Part shown: positions 1-13,900 of the stretch, in pieces
Numbering within the stretch: the stretch's first letter is position 1
Layout: each line of letters opens with the position of its first letter
From: Branchiostoma floridae
Lineage: Eukaryota; Chordata; Leptocardii; Amphioxiformes; Branchiostomatidae
DNA length: 64,000 bases
Assembly: GCF_000003815.2 (NCBI RefSeq)
Contig: NC_049982.1
Coordinates: forward strand, 17,060,365-17,124,364
Direction: 5' to 3'
The notes under the pieces: model-generated
Databases searched by the model: none
What the model was told of the DNA's origin: nothing
The model's input: only the letters and a program-made list of their open reading frames with translations
Program-made: the position numbers and the translations under genes

Positions 1-297
1 GAACGGAAATATCAAGATGAATTGTGACGAATCCGGAGGACACCTTAGGTATGGGCCTTTGGGGCTTTTAAAGGTTCTAGTGGAGGAAAAGGGGGTACTG
101 ATAACGCATTTCGACAGGATTTCGATCAGTCTTTTCCTTCCCCAGATAAAAATGGGGTCGCTGGATACAAGACAAAAAGAGAGTTCTAAGCCTTCAAATC
201 ACATATACATTTTGTTGCATTAAACAGTGCGTGGTGCAAGTTTTATGAATATTTTACAATATTGGCGTTCCATCACTACTTTCCTTCCTTGTGACAG

Positions 298-1710
298 GGT
301 ATGGCCACTCCACGCCCCGGACGCCCGGGGGACGGGTGTTCTTGATCTTCTACGCCATGTTCGGCATCCCGCTGATGATGACGTGGGTGAGTGACGTCGG
401 CGCTCAGCTGGACGCCGTTCTGCGGTACCTGGTCGGGAAGGTGAAGTCACGGTGCTCCAAGAAGGAGTCAGTAGTCCACAGGTGAACCTGCCAAGACTTC
501 AGAGCTGTATCTGTAGCTTTAGCAAATGATAAGGGAGAACACGTTTTGTGTAGACAATCGCGGTGCAATATTTTTTATTCAGATGCATGAGGTTCATTTT
601 GGATTTATGTTTGTGAATTAAGTCGCGTGCGCTGGACTACAGTTTCAGGGTAGTGGAAAAAGCTTGTTTGACATCATATGAATTTCACAGATAGATTTGC
701 AAAATATATTTATCATCTGGCATGTGCATGTTTTCCCTTCTCGCCAGCGTGCCACCCTGGGTCACCATCTTTCTGCTAGTTGTCTACCTTCTGCTAGATG
801 GCGCTGGGTTATCCAGCTGGGAAAATTGGAGCCTACTGGACAGTATCTACTACTCATACATTACAGTCACGTCAATCGGTAAGGGCTCGTGTAGTGAAAG
901 GTAAAATAATCGTTTTGTGTAGAATGATGAGACGTTCACTCTCTGGTTGCCAGCTCAAGACTGCTCTACAGACACAGGTTCTGGGCGTTATTCGCTCATA
1001 ATCAGTTACAGTTGTTGCTTTCTGTCTGGCTAAAACACATTCCATCTTTCAGATGCGCTCCAAACAGTTATATAGGAAATATTCGTCTGAATTCGGAAAC
1101 GTACACTACGATTGTTGAAATTTCAGGATTTGGTGATTTTGTGCCGACCAAACAACTGTACGTGATGTTGGGGCTGCCGTACGTGATGGTCGGGCTGGCG
1201 CTGACGTCCATGCTGAACGGGCTCACCGGACAGACGGTACTCTAATCACGTTGCTCTCTGTAGTCATCCATTTTCAAACATGATATAACGACAAGCTATA
1301 TCTCTGGAAATCACAAAATAAAGGACATCTTAAATCAGTTATGTCACGTTATGCAACGTGATTGTCTGAGAAGGGCTTCAATCTCGTACACGTAATGTGT
1401 AGTCATCGATACTTAACTTGCCTGTAGAGGAGGAGAAATCATGATGACGTGTGAACTCTTACAGATCATGCGGCTCAGTGCAAAATTATCCAAGTGCATA
1501 GAAATGATGTCAGGAAAGCCGTGTCCGTGCTGCGGGCTGACCAACGCCAAGCCCCTCCGGCCAGAGGACATCGTGCTGGTCAAACGGCTGGCCCTAAGAT
1601 GGCGTCACCGGTGCCGGGAGTCGGCCGTCAGGCAGAGACAACGGCGCGCACAGCTTCTGCCGGTCACGGTGGTCTGGGACATCAGCGACTCAGACGCGCC
1701 GCAGGATTGA
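298..1710 (+). CDS. Two-pore-domain K+ channel, gene A (3' part only)
   Basis: Four coding exons: 298-481, 748-878, 1127-1236 and 1465-1710 (TGA stop). Phases join as 1/2/1/0, each flanked by AG and GT, and the 5' exons lie before the window. The first exon opens inside the glycine codon of the first filter (GYGH) and encodes TM2. The second encodes TM3 and pore helix 2 up to SIG. The third completes GFGD and encodes TM4. The last encodes a 81-residue cytoplasmic tail with the motif CPCCG at 1522-1536, an RPEDxVLVxR block and a terminal LLPVTVVWD. The family forms dimeric background K+ channels in the plasma membrane. The second filter is SIGFG, a minor variant of TIGFG. It closely resembles gene B downstream (same exon sizes of 131 and 110 nt), so it is a tandem paralogue. 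The subfamily cannot be assigned with confidence; TM4-side residues look TRESK/TWK-like rather than TASK or TREK. Confidence 0.9.
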
Positions 1711-3355
1711 TTCACAGCACGCCAAGAACATCGCAACGCGCACTGCCACAAAGTTGGATCATGGTTCTAAGTTATGGTACTATAGGAGCAGTTATAGGCC
1801 ATTGTTAGGTATTGCCTTCTATACTAGCATTGTATGCTTCCATTGTGAATTTCATACAAGAGACATGAAACTTACCATTCCAATCCAAGTGGCTACAAAA
1901 TACCATATGTAGTAGAGTTGGCCACATTGGCGGAACGAGGTTTTTAGCACCAGTTAAAAGTCATGATGCATCCTATTACATACGCTCGAACCCTATCTGA
2001 GTGGTAGTGTACATGTGTTAGGTTACAGTTGACATAGACAAAATTCCTATGGGTTACATACGTACATACATATGAAGTGTCATAGGTATAACACAAGCAT
2101 TATGTTATGTCTTGGTTGTTTGTCTGTTTGTTAGTTTGTTTGTTTGTTTGTATAAAATCAACGCAATTGTACACAGTTTGTCGTTAGGTTCTTTCCACTT
2201 TTTTGTGTCCAGCTGTTTTGTGTCAATAAATCACGTAGGGCACCCACGGCGGTTGCTACTAAAAAATGACTCGTGGTCATACATGTCTATAAAACAATGA
2301 ACGTATTCCAATTTTGCGTGGTGTTTCAAACAGATTGAGGGGCCTTGTAAGGACTGGCAAGAACTAGGTAGAAGCTATGACAAGACACCAGCTACAATCA
2401 AAGTCTTAAGATATTTCACAGATCATCTCGCGATGGTGAATACGTAAGATGATTTGATCAATTATCTCTGATGGCGCAATTTGGGGCAGTAGTCTAGTAG
2501 TTTTTATCCACCGGACCTGACCCTTCGGATCTTTGTCTCTGCAAGACAAGAATCATTAAAACGTTTAACTGACAACATCCAGGGCTCTTCTTTTTTCTTC
2601 CACAAGCTCCACATTGATAAATTGACAATATGACGTAAATCGCCGACCTGTCTTATAACAATGATAAGAGCTATACCAACTTCCACCAACGGAGCAGGGT
2701 TTTAAACTCAATTTTACACCATGAACAAGATATTCCTGAAATGTACGTCTTAAACTGAGGGATATTTGCAAAACAGTTGGCAATACGAAAAGAAAAGAAA
2801 GGAAAAGAAAAGAAAAGAAGGACGTTACGTAATGTCACAAAATTTTGGAATAGCCCTTCCCTATCTATTTGTCATTGTTATTGAACCACCATTAATGAGT
2901 TTTATGGTCTGTAAAATGTTTGATGACCTAGCCTGATGTAACATGACAACATTTGATACGGTTGACGACACGCTTTGTGTCGGCTCCATTTTTCTCCCAT
3001 ACCAATCAGAGCTGAATTGCGCACTGTACATCAGGTACGGAATGTAATCAGCATATAAATGGGAAGCAGGCAAAAAAGGGGAAGTCACTGGCATATCTTC
3101 ATGGAATATTTTCTGGTGCCTAGACCATCGGTTTATTCCAGCAGCAACTGGACAAAATTGCGGATCTAGAGGCTAATATGGCCATTCCTAACCAATGTCG
3201 TTGAGGACTGGCGTTCGCTCACTACTTGTGGAATCAACAGCTCTGCCTACTGCCTTCGATTTTGGCCTCTCAGCGGAGAATAGAGTCTTCATAACCATTC
3301 AAGTGGCGGTCCCTCGCTGTTAATTAAGCAGTCATCGTCAGGTGTTCGAGTTAAA
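1711..3355. other. Intergenic region between K2P genes A and B
   Basis: The 3' flank of gene A and 5' flank of gene B. No exon-like reading frame with splice signals is visible. A purine-rich (GAAAA)n stretch lies at 2787-2820. The promoter and any 5' UTR exon of gene B should be here, but no clear TATA box or CpG cluster marks them. Confidence 0.5.
2787..2820. repeat. (GAAAA)n simple repeat
   Basis: Degenerate pentanucleotide microsatellite of GAAAA/GAAAG units between the two tandem K2P genes. Confidence 0.85.
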
Positions 3356-6300
3356 ATGTACGGGAGGGAGCGCAACAGCAACAGTGTCAGTACTAGTAAC
3401 CGTGATATTCGCAGATCATCCCGTGAGGATTTGATCCGACGGGACACGACACCCAAACGACTTCGTGTTCTTCCATTTAAAAATACAGACGAAGTCGAGG
3501 AAGAAGGTCAGAATGATACAACAGAAACAGCGGAGAAAGAAACAGGAGGCGAGGGATCGAACCCTGCCTGGTGCAGCTGTAGTGTGCGGAATGCAGCCTT
3601 CACCGTGTGGCCTCATCTGAAAATAGTCATCCTCAACGTGGCGTATCTCGGGTTCGGCGCCTGGGTCTTCTGCACATTGGAATGTGAAGGGGTAACTTCA
3701 TCAATTCAATTCAATATATTTGGACGATATATTACTGGTAGCCATCTTAATCGATGACCACCAAAAAAGCTGCAGCTTTCGTGTAAATTTGGTCAAAGAG
3801 AGTCATTTGCTGTACTAACGTCACAATATGCAGCTAACAGTAGTCCTAGTTGTTGAGTTGACAGTATATGATAATACGTAAACTGTTGAAACCATACTCG
3901 ACCATAAAAGGAATCTGCCAATGTCGGAAAAAATATTGATGGTCAACAATGCTACCCTAAACTTCACTCAGCAGCTAGAATTAATGTATTTACTATTGTA
4001 TCGTCTGTCACAGTAACATTTAAAAATTGAGGTGCTCTTTCTATTAATATTTTTGTTGAGACGTTATTGTTGTTATTCTCTTGAACACAGCAAAAGGCGA
4101 GGCATCCAGACCTGCCGGCCAGCCGCCATCTTGTCCTTGACAGGTTACAGGCCGCGGTGAACAACACCACCAGTTTTGAGAATTGGACAAAAATTGCAGA
4201 CCTGGAAATGGCGAGACACGAAGAGATGGTTGTTCAGGCACGACAAGAGTTTGTCTGGGGAACCAACGGCTCGTCCCCACCCTACCTGTCGGACCCTTCC
4301 CGGGCCGTGTTCTTTGCGGCTGTAGTGGTTACCACAATCGGTAGGGCTCTGCACCTTTTACAGCACCTCCATTAAACGTGTTCACGAAGACAACACCTGG
4401 ATATTTTGCTCCCTTGATTTTTCGTTTAAGTAAATGACTACTGTCGCTTTGAAGTCGGATTTTCATATATAGAATATCAGAATGTATCAGACCCCCTCCT
4501 CATACAGCCAACAATTCTACTTTTTAACCACAGGAGGTGAAACAATGCAAGAAAGTAGAAATTATTTGTACTCGAAATGACTTTAGTCTGTTCTATCGCA
4601 GGTATTTTCCAATTGTACATAACTACAATGTTTTTTTTAAATCGCGCTGTTTGTTCTGATCGCACGTACTTGTCAGTCATACATGTGACAACAATGTTTG
4701 TGAGCTGAAGTCGCACGTCATAGCTATGATTTGTCTGCCACATGACCTTTATTAACCCCTTTTAAAATGTCAACCAGGCACGCACCTTACTGGAACTTGT
4801 AGGAAAATGATGAGTCTATTCAATAAAACATTGGCAGACTGAGGGACGCTTGGTGTTGTCAACATTTCCACCTGTAGAGCATAGACAGGAAAAAGTCTCG
4901 GCCAGGAGTCTCGGCCAGGATAAGCTTCCTAGCTTTTACTCATCCATCCATCCACTCATTGCAAAAGGGCTAGACAATTTGCTCCAGAGATTAAAGAAAT
5001 TGCTGCCATTAAAGCGGTCCCGCCATAGATGGATGGTGTCATGGNNNNNNNNNNNNNNNNNNNNNNNNNNNNNNNNNNNNNNNNNNNNNNNNNNNNNNNN
5101 NNNNNNNNNNNNNNNNNNNNNNNNNNNNNNNNNNNNNNNNNNNNAAACGCAGTTGAACGGTGTCATTGACAGGAAAGACATTTTCATGTACATATACTAG
5201 GCTGTCTCGACCTTGTCTGTGTAACCCAAACACTACTATTTGTGGCTATAACGGGTCTCCGGACCGCTGTATTAACAAGAGTGATTTAATCAGGCTAGTC
5301 TCACTCTCTGTGTTGGCCCACTACAGGTTACGGCCACGTCACGCCCCAGACGACCGGAGGGCGAGTCTTCCTGATGTTCTACGCCTTGTTCGGCATGCCG
5401 CTGATGCTGGCGTGGCTAGCCGACATCAACCGTCTGGTGGGCCGCCTGCTGCATTTTCTGGTCGGGAAGATCAACTCGGTCGTGCGCCCGGAGCTGCCCG
5501 CCGATAAAGCACGGAGGTGACAACTGTCAGAAAGTTCCGCTCGATATTTGAATGTGTGGTCTTGTATGTACAGCCAATCACGTACTATGTTCATTTTGAG
5601 ACTCAGGAAATCAACTCAAACAAATAGGAAAAGCTAGTGTTCCAGTAGAAGTCATTCCGTTGTGCAGCGCGTTATGTGTTAGAATTTACCCCCAAATACA
5701 ACATAATGCATTTACGACTCATTGGACTTACTTGATTTGTCCTTGACTGAGAAATATCAAAACTTCATTTGAATGCACATGAAATACTTCTAAATCTCGG
5801 CTAGGCCACACTGACTTCGTCATATTGATGACATCTGCGTGCATCAATTTTCGTCCGTTTAAAAACGTTTAGGGCCATATTCTGGATTGTACAAAAAAGC
5901 TGTAAACTGAGGAAATATATGCTGTAAGTTCTAAAGGGATATATAAGAAAACGGATACATATGTCATATAATGCATGTCTCTTTTCCATAAAATTAATGT
6001 GTATAAATATATTGTTTTTTATATTTTTTAGGTTCGATCATTTTTAAAACTTTCCTAGCCATCTGTATTTCAGAATGAAGGAAAGTGGGCTCCGACCTTA
6101 GTACTGAATACTGATACTTCTTCTTAACCAGTTGATGATCAATTTGTCACTTTTAGTGATAAGTGTCCATAGTAGTCCAGATCAATTGTTTATTTCCAAG
6201 AGAAATGTCCGTCAGTAGAACACAGTAAGGGCGTGCCATCATCGACTGTTGACCAATCATGTGCAACCATCTTTTCTTGCGACCAGAGTTCCAGTGTGGG

Positions 6301-7996
6301 TGATCGTGCTGCTATTGGTCATCTACCTGCTAGTCGGCGCTGGTGTACTGTGCTTCTGGGAGGACTGGACGTTCATGGACAGCCTGTACTACACGTACAT
6401 AACCGCCAGCACCATAGGTGTGTTTGTAGCAACTTGTATGGTTATGTCATAGGTTAAAGGACGGCACAACAAGTTAGTTAGGACGTCTTTGTCAACATCA
6501 CGTAACATTGTGACAGTGTAAGTCAATCTGGATAGAGGCAGAAATCCTGTCCGAGAAAATTAAGAGGAACAGAGGAAGGCATTGATATCTGAAATATGAC
6601 AATGGCCTGAATATCTATCCCGACTGATGGTAAAGGTCACAGAGGCCAAGTACATGGATAATTTTCATGTTGTTGTTGTGTTGTTGTTGTTGTTTTTTTT
6701 TTTTTTTTTTGCTGTACAGCAAACATCTGCGCCAATAGCGGTACCTGGAGTAAGAGATAGAGCAAGATGAATTTAGTTGTTGGGGAGAGAAGAAATAAGT
6801 ACTCTCCAAGCAGAGGTCGAATCGCGCAGATATAGTAGTAGTGCAATTTTTTCGACTACTACCTGCGCGATTCGACCTCTGCTTGGAGAGTAGAAATAAG
6901 TCGATCGTGACGCCGGAAGTTCTCTAATTTGTGCCACCTGTTGCACTCCTTTGTTTCCTCTGCAGGGTTTGGTGACATAGTCCCCACCAAACAGCTGTAC
7001 GTGCTGATCGTGTTCCCCTACATCCTGCTGGGACTGTCCCTGGTGTCCAACTGCTTCAGACTCAACCAGGAGGCGGTAAGTTACCCAGCGTCTATAGCTT
7101 CGGTTAGGGAAGTCCATTGGATAGGACCTTAAATGGAGGTCCCGTGTTTGAGGAGAGCCAAGCCTCGACCACGTTAAAAAAAGTAGTGCCCATTCCGACG
7201 TAAGTGAATCATATAAATCTGTCCGGATATGCCGTTTAACACAAACCTGGTGTGATGTGGTTTACCGTGAATGCAATACAAACAAACAAGCACACAAGTG
7301 CAACGCACTAGTAATATGAGGAGCATAATATACGAAATATAAGAAAACCACATCTACGTGTACATGTATCGTTGTGTAAGATCTTATCCTCAGAAATATC
7401 AAGGCCTGTAAAATATACATATCCCTTATTGCTATATGGCTAGGTGACATTGATATCTATACACAAGTAATGCATTGCTGTATACAATGGAAGAAATCGA
7501 CCCTTCACAAGCGTATTATTTCCGTGGTTTACGTACACGGATGCCCAACATAGATAACTCCACAATGGTAACAGCCAGCGCTGCAACTTCAGACTTTCAA
7601 CATAAAATTCCACGTTCACCTTCAAACATACTATTAGTATAGTATATCTATAATTTTGTTTTATTCCATTTTATTTTGTTTATTTAAAAATGTCGATGCC
7701 TTTCCCCACATGAATAGGCCCACTGGGTTGACGAGCGTTTCTGCGGCGCCCGGCGGGTGTACCGGCGGGGCGCGTGCCCGTGCTGCGGGCTGCTCAACAC
7801 ACAGAAGATGAGACCGGAGGACCTGGTCCTGGTGCGGAGGATGGCGCTAAAGTGGCGCCGCATGTCCGAGCACCGTAAGCACACCGTGGTGTACCTGCTG
7901 CCCATGTGGATGGTGTGGGATGACTTGGAAGAGGACACACAGAACCAGACGCCTGCCGACTCCGGCCGCAGCACGGCTACCACCCCTGATCATTGA
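3356..7996 (+). CDS. Two-pore-domain K+ channel, gene B (complete, about 431 aa)
   Basis: Six coding exons with matching phases: 3356-3691, 4091-4340, 5327-5516, 6287-6417, 6966-7075, 7718-7996 (stop TGA). The product has a charged Ser/Arg/Glu-rich N-terminus, TM1 at about residues 87-108, an extracellular cap with sequons at N136 and N137 and another in TNGSS, filter 1 TTIGYGH (193-199), TM2, TM3, filter 2 TIGFGD (301-306), TM4, and a tail with CPCCG (bases 7775-7789), RPEDLVLVRR and LLPMWMVWD. Both filters are canonical, so it should conduct K+ as a dimer of two-pore subunits. The intron inside the first GYG glycine codon is the hallmark position of K2P genes. The first ATG in the open frame at 3356 was taken as the start; non-coding 5' exons are possible. 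A 100-N assembly gap lies in intron 2. Gene A is its nearest visible paralogue. Subfamily uncertain (TRESK/TWK-like). Confidence 0.93.
5045..5144. other. Assembly gap (100 N)
   Basis: Run of exactly 100 N inside intron 2 of K2P gene B. A round 100-N run conventionally marks a gap of unknown size. The coding exons on either side join in phase, so no coding exon needs to be missing. Confidence 0.98.
6669..6710. repeat. (GTT)n followed by poly-T
   Basis: Microsatellite of TGT/GTT units running into about 18 T, in intron 4 of K2P gene B. It may be the tail of an old retroposed element. Confidence 0.8.
6800..6892. mobile_element. 93-bp foldback MITE with 8-bp target-site duplication
   Basis: The arms 6800-6829 and 6863-6892 are perfect 30-nt inverted copies, with a further imperfect arm of TAGTAG repeats toward the centre. 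The element is flanked immediately by GAAATAAG on both sides (6792-6799 and 6893-6900), an 8-bp direct repeat as left by hAT- or P-type transposases. Known biology: non-autonomous elements of this kind are moved by a transposase encoded elsewhere. It sits in intron 4 of K2P gene B. No coding capacity. Confidence 0.8.
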
Positions 7997-10900
7997 CGGG
8001 TCGTTATTACTGCACCACTCACCAGTCACCACGCACGATAAGATTACCAGAAATATCAGAAGCCAAAAAATACTACCAACTCTTGCCAAGGAGGTTCTAA
8101 CAAGCATAAAGCCTACTTGCCCTCTGACAATCAGTTTTTATGTATCCACATATGTGGAACGACTGCTACAGACTGCTGATCGCCATTGGTTAATGACCGG
8201 TGCACGGGCAACTTAGACACCATCTTAGTCCCTCTTTGAGGGTATGGGCGACGTCCTAGCCTTTATGAAGTCTACATATGTACATTTTGTCACGGATAGA
8301 TATGGTAGACCTGAATTCACCTGACAAGCATTACCGACTCTAAAGCACTAGAACAGAAAACAATTAAGTGCACAAAAACCTTTATTGTTGCGCCATGACT
8401 GACAAGATAGACGTAAAAGTTACTAAAACAAATATGGAGCCCAAACACAGAAAATGTAAACATTGCCTTTATTTGTAGTAACGTTAAATTATGACAACGT
8501 TGATGTTTATAACCAGGGTCATCAATAGCGTTGGTAGTTTCCTACTACTGACAACACATTTCACGTATCTATTCGTGTGTGAATACTCAGGATAGTCAGT
8601 GACACCGACGTTATAGTGATAGCCTCGGCACCAGGCTAACGCTGGTTGCGAAACGCCGTTCTTCGGGTATGGTCCTTTGTTTGTTACCTTCCGGCCTCAA
8701 ACATGTACACTGCAGCCTCGGACACGCCCTGAAACTAATCTACACACCAGGAAAGGTTTCCATTGTCCGCCAGCTAACCTGCCTGGACAGTGCCAGGCCA
8801 CCCCGCACACAATACATCACTTGCTGTATTAGATATCAAATAACGTCATTCCTGATTAACTTCTCATAATCCTTCTTAATCCGAAGTACAAATGAAAAGG
8901 TTTTAGTGGTTGCTATGGTGACGAGCGGCACCTTGTCGGTAGAGGTCACGTGACTTCTCTTGAGCCTGATTAATGGTTGTTATTTTGTGTGGAAAAGGGC
9001 TTAAATGATAAAGTTGGGTCAACTCGATTTGAAGGAATGGCTTGCTGTGCATACATCACCATTAAACTGACATCGTACACCCTGTCATATTACCAAGGAC
9101 ACTTCTTATTTTGCCACAGCGCCGAAATGCTGTATATTTTATCATAAAGTTTCAGTTCTCAGAGAGAATTGTATGCAAAAAGTCGATCGATGCAGTGGTA
9201 TTTTCGCTGCCATCATTGTCATACATTCCATGATCACCCTTTCAGACTCCTCCAGAAGCCTGGATGCCGAGACTAACGTGACAATACCAGCTGTTACGAG
9301 CCCGTGGGATCACCGACACTTGTAGCCACCCGTCCACGGGCCATACCTGCCACTTCAGGTGCTCAACACTCCTGCAAATGTTTGCAAATGGCGCTCAGAT
9401 TCCGACAGATAAGGCGTTCTGTTACATGCTGCCGACCTGGACACATACGCCTCACAGTCACAGGCATGTTGTGTCATCCTGGTTCCAGACAAAGTAATTT
9501 TGTGGTCAACAAACTCGCGGTGTTGCGCAACGAAAACGTCATCGCATCCAGAACACAAATAGAAACATGTCATGGCGAACTTTCTTTTTGTCCGACATTA
9601 ATACAGTATGTTGTCAGATACAAAGGCGGAGCCACTGGTAGCGATCCACATACTCAGTTATCACGACCACGTATGTTTTACACAGCTGGACATGAAAATA
9701 CAGCTACAGACTGTCAGAACATCTATTAGTCAGATTGTTCACGTGTGACTTTCCTATCCTGTTCCCTTTGTGACGACGCCACTTTTGCAGGGTGCTCAAT
9801 TGGTTGCCAGTTCTTCCCTCCCTTCCACACCTAATCCACCTGTCTTTGACACGACTAAGCCGAGTGAGTAGGATTCGGGGTTGGGCAACTTTCCAGAGGC
9901 TGTTGAAAAGGGCGTCCAAATTGTCAAGTGTCACTGGGGAGGCGTCTGTCAGGCGGGGCAGGGATTATCGTCACTGAATAGAGCATCAAAACAAATCATT
10001 TGCACCCAGGTGTCACAAACAGGAATCTGAAATTGATAATGACTGCAAAACTACAAAGAAGAAAATTGTTTTTATGTCATGATTGTGAAGACAAGTGGAA
10101 CTTTAAAAAGTCGTTTGATATAGATTTTGTCTACGGTAATCTCTCATCCTAAACTGCCCACCACCGACATTCCCTCACACCCACACCACATTACTACATG
10201 TGTTGGGAAAAGACGAAAAACGAGGATGATCGAAAAAGAACGAGGATGTCTAGTGGTTAGTCCCCAGTTTTGAAGAGTGACTGAAGTGTGTACTTATGAC
10301 CTAATGAAGCCGTAACAATGCCCGGCGACTAATCTCTGAGCCAATATACTCCAGGCATGACACTAGACAAGCGACAATTATCAAGAAGTACGGCTGTCAT
10401 TCTGACAGACATCCTCTATTGTTTTGGTGACTGCTGTCAAAGGGATTAAACACAGACTGCTTCGCGTCATTTTCCCTTGCTTGATAGTATCGTGTGTGTA
10501 GTTGTTGTTCTTGTTTATCCATCTTGTTCCTGAATATTATATGAGACATTCAGTTGACAATTCTATGTGTCATCCCTTTTCAACTAGTATGGGCAAGACG
10601 TATTGGACAAGATAACACATATTTATGTGAAAAAACGCTTCCATTGTGAAAACCAGTGCATGGCTTGTTATGAATTCGAAGTTGATGGTTGCAGTTTTCA
10701 TGTATTTTATAAAAAGCCCATTGAAAACGTATTGGAACGAATAATTTGGTATAAAAACTAGAGCTGCATAGTTTCTTTGTACTTTTTGTAATATCTGTGC
10801 CTGTTCGTTGACGTTGACCAAGAGTGAGCCCATAGTAAGGGTAACATTTACCATTTGGTTTAAATTACTACTAGTATTTTCGGCCAATAGTTAGTCTGGT

Positions 10901-13900
10901 GGAAAAAAATTCTGTGTATCTTGAATTGTTTATTCTCGCCGTGTTTGTTGCTACATTGCTACATTGAGTGTTTTTAGATCTGTCAACACCTAAGCCACAA
11001 CTTTCCCGGATTTTCACCCCCGGAATTTTGACAGCCGCCGTAATACGACCCCCCATCCCGGACACAGAGTGGTCGAGAGGACCCGGAAACGTAAACCGAG
11101 CCAGCCAGCTTTTGGACACGGTTTAAGAGCACCAGCTTTCGTGTATCTGCTAACAATAATACTACAGGCACTCAGTAAAGACGTGTGTGCGTCCTTGCAT
11201 CAAAGAACCTTACACACCTGTCGTCATAATTACAGAGTCCGTCAATAAAGACCTGGCCCTTCACAAAGGATCATGTCGGACGGGAACATGTTTTATCTCA
11301 CTTTGTCCTTTTTTTCCTGAAAGAATGGCACGGTCGAAAAAACGGGCCAAAATAAAGGCCGGTCGCCTCGCGATCTGCGCTGCACCTGCCGCGGTGTAGC
11401 ACCGCAAACAAACTGGGTAGTGATAAGAACATGGCGCTGCTCGCGTTGTTTGGACTGGTGCAAGTGTGGGTGGCGAAGTTGTTTTTGCCGTCACAAGTAT
11501 ACGCCATGACAAAGGATACCAAAATGTGGTGTGATTCAAAAAGTAGCCGTGTTGTCGAGTAGCGTCGCATAATATTCACAATTTGAGACGTCCTTTACTC
11601 CTTCTCCTTGTTCTCCCATGTTATTGACAAGCCAATAGCTAGAAACTGTTATTGTCCCGTCAGAAGGAAACATAATCTTCTACCATGCTTTGGTGCCTCT
11701 TCGTGAATTTGCATACCAGAGCTAGATTTTTCGTTGACAAATGGGTTATGAAAAGTGTCGAATTAAAGGAGTGTCGAATTTATGGTTTCTGGCGTTATGC
11801 ATGTACCCTGTAAGGTTCAAACGTACAAAATATTTGCCATGGGCAATTAGAATTAACCGTCCGACAGCCATGTCAAGGACTGCATCCGGAGTATCTGTCA
11901 AACTTTAACCTGTCAGAACGGGCTAGAAATAAACTAACGTTTCAGTGTTGACAAAACGTGCACAGCGTCTCCTACCAACTTTACCGATACTATAGCCCCT
12001 TCTTGCACCTGTACATGTCTGTGGTATGTGGTGTGGGACAACACGAGATGTCCTCTGTCAAAATCCTCAGAACGTGAAAAAACACACAATCTAAGCTCAC
12101 ATTCACAGACGAATTGATAGAAAGATAGCGTGTAACTCATCTTACACATTCAAACCGCGCTAGCTACGGTTGCTGCTGTAGGGAGCGTGGTTCCAATTTT
12201 CCTGCATGACAAGTAGTACTATTGTCTGTATTGACATGCTTTTGGATCCTGGTTTCTAATATTAAATACCCCAACCCTGCCAAAATGCGCACGTCACGCT
12301 ATCGTGTTTCGCTAAGGTGGTAACGTTACAAGTGATTGTTTATGACTACTACATGCACTCACTGGAAAATGTTTGAAAATATGGCCAAATGATAACGAAT
12401 GATAGACTGAGCTCAGATGACGAGGATTTTATTTTTGGGCAAAACAAGTGCTGTCGTTACAGTTGTCAACAGGCTCCGGCTATCCGATGTCGCGAGGTCG
12501 GAAGATCTGGTGACAAGCTTGTTTGCCAGGCTACCTGTGCCCACGAAGAGAGCCGTGATTGGTCGGCCTGCAGGGACAATGACATTTATATGCGAGCACA
12601 TGGCACTCAAGCCCCGCCAGCTGTCAAACCCGCAGTGCCTCCCCGACAGCCGACCTCTGCGATCGTGCCCCGAAAAACAGCGACTGTCAGTCACTGTTGG
12701 TCAACAAGAGCGAGACTTTCTGCACTTGTCGTCTGATCGGACGCAGAAGAAGGATCCTGACGAAACCCAGGAAACTGTTTCCCGCCACGAGGAGAGGTCT
12801 CTACCATTCTGACAGGCGAGACGAGGAAGGCATGAAAGCACGCCGCGGTAGGTGCATTGTTGTCTTTGTCTGCCTACCTGGTTAAGTCTGGGTCCCGCTC
12901 GGGCGCACAGGTAACAACGTCGCAAATAAAACGATTAATCGGCCCCAGTCTAAGATTTTTCTTGATCTTGTTTGACGGAAATGTCCTGAGTGAACTTGGC
13001 AGTCGTTTCCTTGAAATCCTTCCCGTATTTGTGGGAAGGGGAAGTGGAAAACAGGAACCATCGGAATGGGAAAGGTTGTTTTTCTTTGTTTGACACCTGA
13101 AGTTTCCTATAATCAACACTGACGTTAGAACTAGACACGATCGCCAAGAATCTCAGATCGTCAGCTCTGCTGTGTGGTAATGTTATCAAAGCTCACAGTC
13201 AAATTGTCTACGCATGTTTTCATTTTTGTGTCTTATTAAGTGTTTTGTGTGCTCCCAGGGGAAATGGCAAGTATCGGTATGGCTGTCGTTCTTTGTTTTC
13301 GTCAAATGTCTTGAACCAGTCGGGAGGTTGTACACAATTCACTGTACCCAGGTACAACTGCCAAATCACACCAGCACTATAACAACTGGGCGTTATTTTA
13401 GTGTTTGTGGGCAGGGAAGTAGGCAGGGCCTGTGGTGTTGTTTATCTTTTACCTGTCTTCGCGGTGAGCCTGGTATTTCCGCCCACCCCTGCCACATATC
13501 TGGCCGTCACGTCCACCAGAAGTTATCGTATCTTTCTCTCTTAAATAGCCGAGGCAACGGCTGTTTCAACATCAAAAGGCAATTTAGTCAGACAGACAGC
13601 GAGATTCGATTTTGGATGTTTTGTAAGTATGGAGGTTGGGCCGCTAATTGCCAGACCACGAGGCTGTGCTGCCATTGTTGTCTTTGTTTGAGAAGTGTTT
13701 TACCTGCGGGGGTCATGCCGTGACAGTTGTAACAGTTGGTCGCCTCGAAATGTAGACCACGTGGCCTGGCAGGGTTCGCGGTATGCTATTTTCTTTCTTG
13801 GTTTGTAAGGTCAATGACGGAGTAGGGGCGTTGGGGATGGTAAAAATGTGGATATCATCTTACTGGCAAATACACCATCGGTCTTTATTGATGTTATTTA

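Noticed and set aside
9304-9729. 141-codon open frame
   Set aside because: It opens without an ATG, has no splice context, no recognisable domain and an unbiased composition; likely chance in a less AT-rich region.
10300-13700. Enrichment of TGACA/TGTCA sites as TGIF autoregulatory cluster
   Set aside because: About one such 5-mer per 500 bp is expected by chance on both strands, and I could not count reliably, so it is mentioned only as a possibility.
13214-13723. 169-codon open frame upstream of TGIF
   Set aside because: Cys-rich, low-complexity translation with no recognisable motif; no splice or initiation context beyond a chance ATG.
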